NCBI RefSeq assembly: GCF_039540975.1 | Contig: NZ_BAABFL010000372.1 | Span: 1 to 10,449, forward strand | Length of the DNA stretch: 10,449 nt | Reading direction: 5' to 3' | DNA from: Kistimonas scapharcae | GTDB taxonomy: Bacteria > Pseudomonadota > Gammaproteobacteria > Pseudomonadales > Endozoicomonadaceae | The notes under the pieces: generated by a model | Told to the model about the DNA's origin: nothing | Databases searched by the model: none | Seen by the model: only the letters and a program-made list of their open reading frames with translations | Part shown: one piece after another, positions 6,686-10,449 of the stretch | Numbering within the stretch: the stretch's first letter is position 1 | Layout of the letters: the number at the start of each line of letters is the position of its first letter | Translations under genes and position numbers: made by a program

Positions 6686-7234
6686 ATGAAAAGCACTATG
6701 CCAGAACAGCCAATACTGATGACTGAGCGCCTGCAACTCCGGCCATTTCGACAGTCAGACGCCAAACGAGTCCAGCAACTGGCAGGCGATCACCGTATTG
6801 CCGATGTCACCCAGAATATCCCCCATCCATATCAGGACGGCATGGCCGAAGCCTGGATCAGCACCCATGAGTCCGTCTGGCAGGCGCAATGCGCGATTAT
6901 CTATGCCATTACCCAAGGGCAGGCGCCGGATGTGATCATCGGCGCCATCAGCCTGATTAACCTGACAACCCTCGAGGCAGAGTTGGGATACTGGATCGGC
7001 GTACCCTACTGGGGTCAAGGGTATTGTAGTGAAGCGGCTCAAGCCATCATCCATTATGGCTTCAATACGTTATCGTTACAGCGTATTTACTGCCACCACC
7101 TCCTCCGTAACCCTGCATCCGGACGTGTTATGCAAAAAGCTGGCATGCACAAGATCAGCAACAGACCTGCGAGTATCTGCAAGAATGGCGTGGAAGCAGC
7201 GGTTGAGGATTATGAAATCCTGAACCATCGTTAA
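6686..7234 (+). CDS. GNAT-family N-acetyltransferase, RimJ/RimL type
   Basis: The 182-residue product is the usual length for this family and would transfer the acetyl group of acetyl-CoA to an amine, often a protein N-terminus or small molecule; the substrate is unknown. It opens with the family signature LMTERLQLRPFRQSDAKRV. The acetyl-CoA loop is ELGYWIGVPYWGQGYCSEAA (99-118), with the G-Q-G-Y turn, followed by LQRIYCHHLLRNPASGRVMQ (131-150), in which N142 and the following Ser/Arg helix are typical, then KAGM. No signal peptide, so cytoplasmic. Neither the ATG at 6686 nor the next in frame at 6698 has a clear ribosome site; starting at the latter (MPEQPILMTERL) is equally plausible. It lies 111 bp after the membrane protein gene, with no obvious functional link. 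Confidence 0.9.
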   Translation: MKSTMPEQPILMTERLQLRPFRQSDAKRVQQLAGDHRIADVTQNIPHPYQDGMAEAWISTHESVWQAQCAIIYAITQGQAPDVIIGAISLINLTTLEAELGYWIGVPYWGQGYCSEAAQAIIHYGFNTLSLQRIYCHHLLRNPASGRVMQKAGMHKISNRPASICKNGVEAAVEDYEILNHR

Positions 7235-7637
7235 ATTTACCGGCAGGCACGGTTATCCCCCGGGAAGTAGGTCTTGGCATGAAGCGACTGCCAGACACAT
7301 TATCGTCTGAAACATGATTGTGACATCCTATTCACCATACACCTTGCCGGATCATGAGCTCTGACCATCTGCCCCTGTGCAGCCATCTCCTTTTTCAGAT
7401 CCCACAGGATCTGTTCAGCCAAAACTTATCTGACAGCGTATTGGTGGAGGTTTTATCTATCAATCGCAGGAAAAAGTTTTCGTTTCTAACAGAAATACTG
7501 ACTGGACTATCCAAAAAATAATAACACTGAACTAACCACAGGTTGAATGGTCTGAAATGAAATCAGTAGATAACTGTCAATATTTCTAGTAATCACACAA
7601 TGCTGGCACACGATTCAACCGCCAAGGGACAAACGGG
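7235..7637. other. Intergenic stretch with one possible short ORF
   Basis: The 403 bp between the acetyltransferase and the RING-PP2C gene hold no recognised gene. The only coding-like frame is the short ORF at 7354-7521. The part after 7521 is AT-rich and presumably carries the promoter of the 7638 gene, but no convincing -35/-10 pair is visible. I see no strong terminator hairpin after the acetyltransferase stop. Confidence 0.4.
7354..7521 (+). CDS. Possible small ORF, 55 codons
   Basis: An ATG at 7354 opens a frame of 55 codons ending in two consecutive TAA stops (7519-7524). The predicted peptide begins MSSDHLPLCSHLLFQIPQDL and has a basic stretch (NRRKKF) near residues 37-42. It looks helix-forming and not low-complexity, but there is no good ribosome site and I recognise no family. 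It could be a real small protein, a remnant of a decayed gene (for instance the N-terminal part of a transposase), or chance. Confidence 0.25.
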   Translation: MSSDHLPLCSHLLFQIPQDLFSQNLSDSVLVEVLSINRRKKFSFLTEILTGLSKK

Positions 7638-10190
7638 ATGAGCATAAGAACAACCACGGTTAACAGAACAGCATTTTGGCAACGACCTACATTCAACAAT
7701 GACGCCATGGAAACGAAACGATTTCGGATCCGGTACATACATGACTCTGACCGTTTCTTACGTGAACTACGTCAGTTCATAAACAACGTAACCACTCGTA
7801 TTTTTGATATAGACCACCTGAACCTGACCAGACAGCCATTTCACTCCTATCCGGTCAAACATGCTGATACCGAGACCAAAGGCAGCACATCCTCCACCTT
7901 CCATAAGAATGACAATTCGCCCCCCCCATCCAGCAACTTTTGTCTAACAGGGGCCACCTATGCGGAAGGTAGCGCATCGGGAGGCTCTGCCTCCCCACCA
8001 GAACCACCGCCCGATCAAGTGGCGAAACAGATACTGAATGAGAACCAGGTACTGGTAGACCGCCTGGTGAATGCCGCTGAATGGGGACAGACAACCCCGG
8101 TGATCAACATTCTTAAGCAGCATGGCATCACACTACTGAAAGCACACCACAGCAATAGTGGCAATACTGCGCTCCATGCTGCAATTGCACATAACCAAAC
8201 GCAGGTCGTTGGCGCGATTATTCACGTAATGGCCTTAATGCAAGTAGAAAGTATTAATCTTGTTTCGTTATTAACCGCGGAAAACCACGAAAAAGAAACC
8301 CCGTTAGAACGACTTCCCAATGCCCCCCTGATGCGACATGAATTACTGGCTGGATTATCCCCTTTATGGCCATTCTGTCATGCACATCACAATTTCACGG
8401 ACATGCAGCTGAGGCTAGAATGCGGTTGTCGCGTCTGTGATCTCTGTATACCCGCCCAAAACAGCAAGGATGCGCCCAAATGCAAGCAATGCAGGCAGAC
8501 ACTGGGTGAAGGATACTGGAAACCCGACCCAAGGCAGAGTGAAACAAGAGCGCACATTCACAACTACGCTTCCCTCTTTGTAGAGGCCGAACTGAAAACC
8601 TGTACTCATTGTCATCGTTTTCCTGCTTTCCCTCCTTACAGAGCCGAATGCGGACATACATTTTGTCAGGATTGCCTTAGTTCTACTGATGACACTTGTC
8701 CTGGATACACTGACAGCAGCCACGCCTGCCAACGGCCGTTGGCAAATTGCATCCACGATAAAGACGCAGCTGACAAATTTGTTAGACTTTTTTCATCACG
8801 CAGCCCTTACCTCCAAGGATTGGCTGACCAGCTCAGGCAAAACCTGGATATTCCTTGTGGAACAACGACCGCTTGCAGGATGAAATCTGTCTCAACACCC
8901 AATCAAACGGATATTGGAGCATCAGACATATTTCCCATGCCATCATCCTGTCTGGCTGTTTTAACCCGTGATTCGGGCAAGCTAGGCTGTCAAAATGAAG
9001 ACCGACCTCCTAGTACCAACAAAGACATAACCATCGCCGACAACCGCCACTATAAACTCTACAGTGAGCTAGATAGCGATCATATTGATTATATTGAACA
9101 ACTTGAATACCGTATTTTGACCGGTGATGAAGCACGAGCAAAAATATCTGGCAAGCTGGATTCGGCATTAAGGAGAGCACTCTTTCAGCAACAGCGAGAG
9201 CGAGAAATGGAACGAGAATCTGAAACATCCTTATCAAGGCAATGTTTATTCCTGCAGGCACCCACTTTAAACCCAAAACTGGCATTACAAGGCCCGATAC
9301 AAGGTACAATCACTATCGGAGATATACCGTTCCATTACCTGACGCGAATAACATCATCAACGGTAGGCGTTGCCTATTCCGTAGGAAAAAAACGGAAACA
9401 CAAGCCTATCGAAGACAAATATATAGCCGAAACATTCACTATTAAGGTCTTCGGTGAAACCATCAAGATAGACATCCACGGTGTCTTTGATGGAAGTGGT
9501 AAACCTGATTTTGCCGAGTATGCGGCAAACAATATTACTATCTATCTCACTAAGCGACTTGAGGAATTCATCCACAAATACGGCTTTACCGATTGGGCGA
9601 TCAGAGAAGCATTAAAAATTGCATGTGTTGATATCAATCGGACTTGTCATCGCACCTCATGCGGTACGACGGCGAATTTTGCCCTATTCCTAAAGGGCAC
9701 ACTCTGGCTTGTTAACGTCGGAGATTCTCGTGCCCTATGGGTTGACCAATACGGCCAAGTCACCCAATTGAGTGAGGATGCCAAACCCAATATTGATCGT
9801 TTTAAAAAGTCGATTTTGAAACGTGGCGGTTACGTGACATTTGGGAAAGACCGTGTACCCAGGGTTAACCAAAAGCTCGGACCGGCAAGATATTTTGGCT
9901 TTCACGAACTCAACGGTGTGGTGAGTGCTCGCCCTACCATCGTGAAAATTGATTTACACGGAATTGCAGGCTATCTGGTTCAGGTAACCGACGGCCTTAC
10001 GGATGTTGCCTCTACCCATACACTAGGCAAGCAAACCTATCAGTACTATGTAGAAAACACCTCTCCTGCACTCATCGCAGTAAAGCTTAACATCAAAGCT
10101 TTTTTTGCCGGATCACTCGATAACTCAACGGCTGTCGTTACTGATCTGGCTAAATATTCTGGCAGGACTAACACTGAGGAACACGCTTAA
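7638..10190 (+). CDS. Ankyrin / double RING-like / PP2C phosphatase fusion, probable host-directed effector
   Basis: An 850-residue protein with no signal peptide; AAGGGA (7624-7629) 8 nt before the ATG supports the start. Residues 144-228 carry ankyrin-like helices with the signature SGNTALHAAIAHN (174-186). RING-like finger 1 (247-285) has ligands C247, H250, C262, C264, C267, C270, C282 and C285. Finger 2 (322-364) has C322, C325, C338, H340, C343, C346, then C354 and C364 with a wider final spacing. Such fingers recruit E2 ubiquitin-conjugating enzymes in eukaryotes. A charged, helix-prone linker (511-528) leads to a PP2C Ser/Thr phosphatase domain (566-838): IEDKY (D593), VFDGSG (D618), CGTTANFALF, VNVGDSRA, LSEDAKP, TDGLTDV (D785) and DNSTAVV (D828). 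The metal-binding aspartates are kept; the histidine of the eukaryotic DGHG motif is serine. Function inferred: an injected enzyme coupling ubiquitin-ligase-like and dephosphorylating activities. No secretion system is visible in the window. Confidence 0.85.
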   Translation: MSIRTTTVNRTAFWQRPTFNNDAMETKRFRIRYIHDSDRFLRELRQFINNVTTRIFDIDHLNLTRQPFHSYPVKHADTETKGSTSSTFHKNDNSPPPSSNFCLTGATYAEGSASGGSASPPEPPPDQVAKQILNENQVLVDRLVNAAEWGQTTPVINILKQHGITLLKAHHSNSGNTALHAAIAHNQTQVVGAIIHVMALMQVESINLVSLLTAENHEKETPLERLPNAPLMRHELLAGLSPLWPFCHAHHNFTDMQLRLECGCRVCDLCIPAQNSKDAPKCKQCRQTLGEGYWKPDPRQSETRAHIHNYASLFVEAELKTCTHCHRFPAFPPYRAECGHTFCQDCLSSTDDTCPGYTDSSHACQRPLANCIHDKDAADKFVRLFSSRSPYLQGLADQLRQNLDIPCGTTTACRMKSVSTPNQTDIGASDIFPMPSSCLAVLTRDSGKLGCQNEDRPPSTNKDITIADNRHYKLYSELDSDHIDYIEQLEYRILTGDEARAKISGKLDSALRRALFQQQREREMERESETSLSRQCLFLQAPTLNPKLALQGPIQGTITIGDIPFHYLTRITSSTVGVAYSVGKKRKHKPIEDKYIAETFTIKVFGETIKIDIHGVFDGSGKPDFAEYAANNITIYLTKRLEEFIHKYGFTDWAIREALKIACVDINRTCHRTSCGTTANFALFLKGTLWLVNVGDSRALWVDQYGQVTQLSEDAKPNIDRFKKSILKRGGYVTFGKDRVPRVNQKLGPARYFGFHELNGVVSARPTIVKIDLHGIAGYLVQVTDGLTDVASTHTLGKQTYQYYVENTSPALIAVKLNIKAFFAGSLDNSTAVVTDLAKYSGRTNTEEHA

Positions 10191-10352
10191 TATTTGCTCT
10201 CATCTACCGACTATTTATCGGCATTCCTTCACTGACTTTTCTTTTCCAGCACAAAACCAGATTTCCCCACCTCCGGCCAAACAACAACGGTTATGACTCG
10301 AAAAACGATAATAAGTACCCAGCCATAAATAATCTCATATTTTGTTGGCTAC

Positions 10353-10371
10353 AGCCCGCAGGGCGTGGGCT
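10353..10371. mobile_element. Terminal hairpin resembling an IS200/IS605-type right end
   Basis: AGCCC (10353-10357) pairs with GGGCT (10367-10371) around a 9-nt loop. Read on the minus strand, the surrounding sequence (GGAGCCCACGCC followed by a complementary GGGCT arm) resembles the CCCACGCC-type subterminal hairpin found just after tnpB in IS200/IS605 elements. The element body would lie to the right, beyond the window. This is recognition of a pattern, not proof; no transposase domain is visible here. Confidence 0.3.
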
Positions 10372-10384
10372 CCTTAACTCCCGC

Positions 10385-10449
10385 TTAACGATCTGAAGAA
10401 GTAAGGCTAAATTGAATGAAGAGAGCGTCCCCTGTGCTCTTCAGGCAAA
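10385..10449 (-). CDS. Possible C-terminal end of a leftward gene (tnpB-like), partial
   Basis: An open minus-strand frame enters from the right edge and ends at TAA (10385-10387), giving the last 20 codons CLKSTGDALFIQFSLTSSDR. The stop falls shortly before the hairpin at 10353-10371, the arrangement expected for tnpB and its element end. The tail carries no diagnostic zinc or RuvC motif, so identity rests on position only. Confidence 0.25.
   Translation of the reverse strand, partial: CLKSTGDALFIQFSLTSSDR
10417..10443. repeat. Inverted repeat at the right edge
   Basis: TGAAGAG (10417-10423) is complementary to CTCTTCA (10437-10443) with a 13-nt loop. It lies within the possible partial ORF and could be part of a structured RNA overlapping the 3' end of a tnpB-like gene, or chance. 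Confidence 0.35.

Noticed and set aside
9387..9398. KKRK as a stand-alone nuclear localisation signal
   Set aside because: It falls at the conserved basic position before the PP2C ED motif, so a catalytic role is the simpler explanation; kept only as a side note.

Overview
The window looks like an accessory region from a host-associated gammaproteobacterium. I infer this from the protein content: eukaryotic-type domains (Ca2+-dependent PLC-like catalytic domain, C-type lectin, ricin-type lectin, ankyrin, RING, PP2C) sit in large proteins without housekeeping partners. Endozoicomonas-like or other intracellular invertebrate symbionts carry this kind of repertoire, but I see no marker gene that fixes the taxon.

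Layout, left to right. Positions 1-73 hold a 23-bp tandem repeat running off the left edge and overlapping the 3' end of a leftward gene (39-1658) for a secreted phospholipase C-like protein with two lectin modules. A gene-poor gap follows (1659-2116). Next is a rightward gene (2117-3805) for an unrecognised 562-residue protein with a possible alpha/beta-hydrolase nucleophile elbow. It converges with, and overlaps by 9 bp, a leftward cupin lipoprotein gene (3797-4165). After a divergent spacer, a rightward gene (4382-6574) encodes a large membrane-anchored protein with an unusually eukaryote-like plan: secretion signal, acidic repeats, furin-like RSKR site, lyase-like ectodomain, sequon-dense Thr/Ser stalk, one transmembrane helix and a short basic tail. 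A GNAT acetyltransferase gene follows (6686-7234), then a 400-bp gap with one possible 55-codon ORF. A rightward gene (7638-10190) encodes an 850-residue ankyrin / two RING-like fingers / PP2C fusion. The right edge resembles the end of an IS200/IS605-type element whose transposon gene would lie outside the window.

How they may work together is inference. No operon is evident: orientations alternate and most gaps exceed 100 bp. Three or four of the six clear genes look host-directed: a lipid- and glycan-active secreted enzyme, a surface glycoprotein mimic, a ubiquitin/phosphatase-type effector, and possibly the orphan hydrolase-like protein. The acetyltransferase and cupin lipoprotein are ordinary. 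The most novel items are the RING-PP2C fusion and the glycoprotein-like membrane protein.
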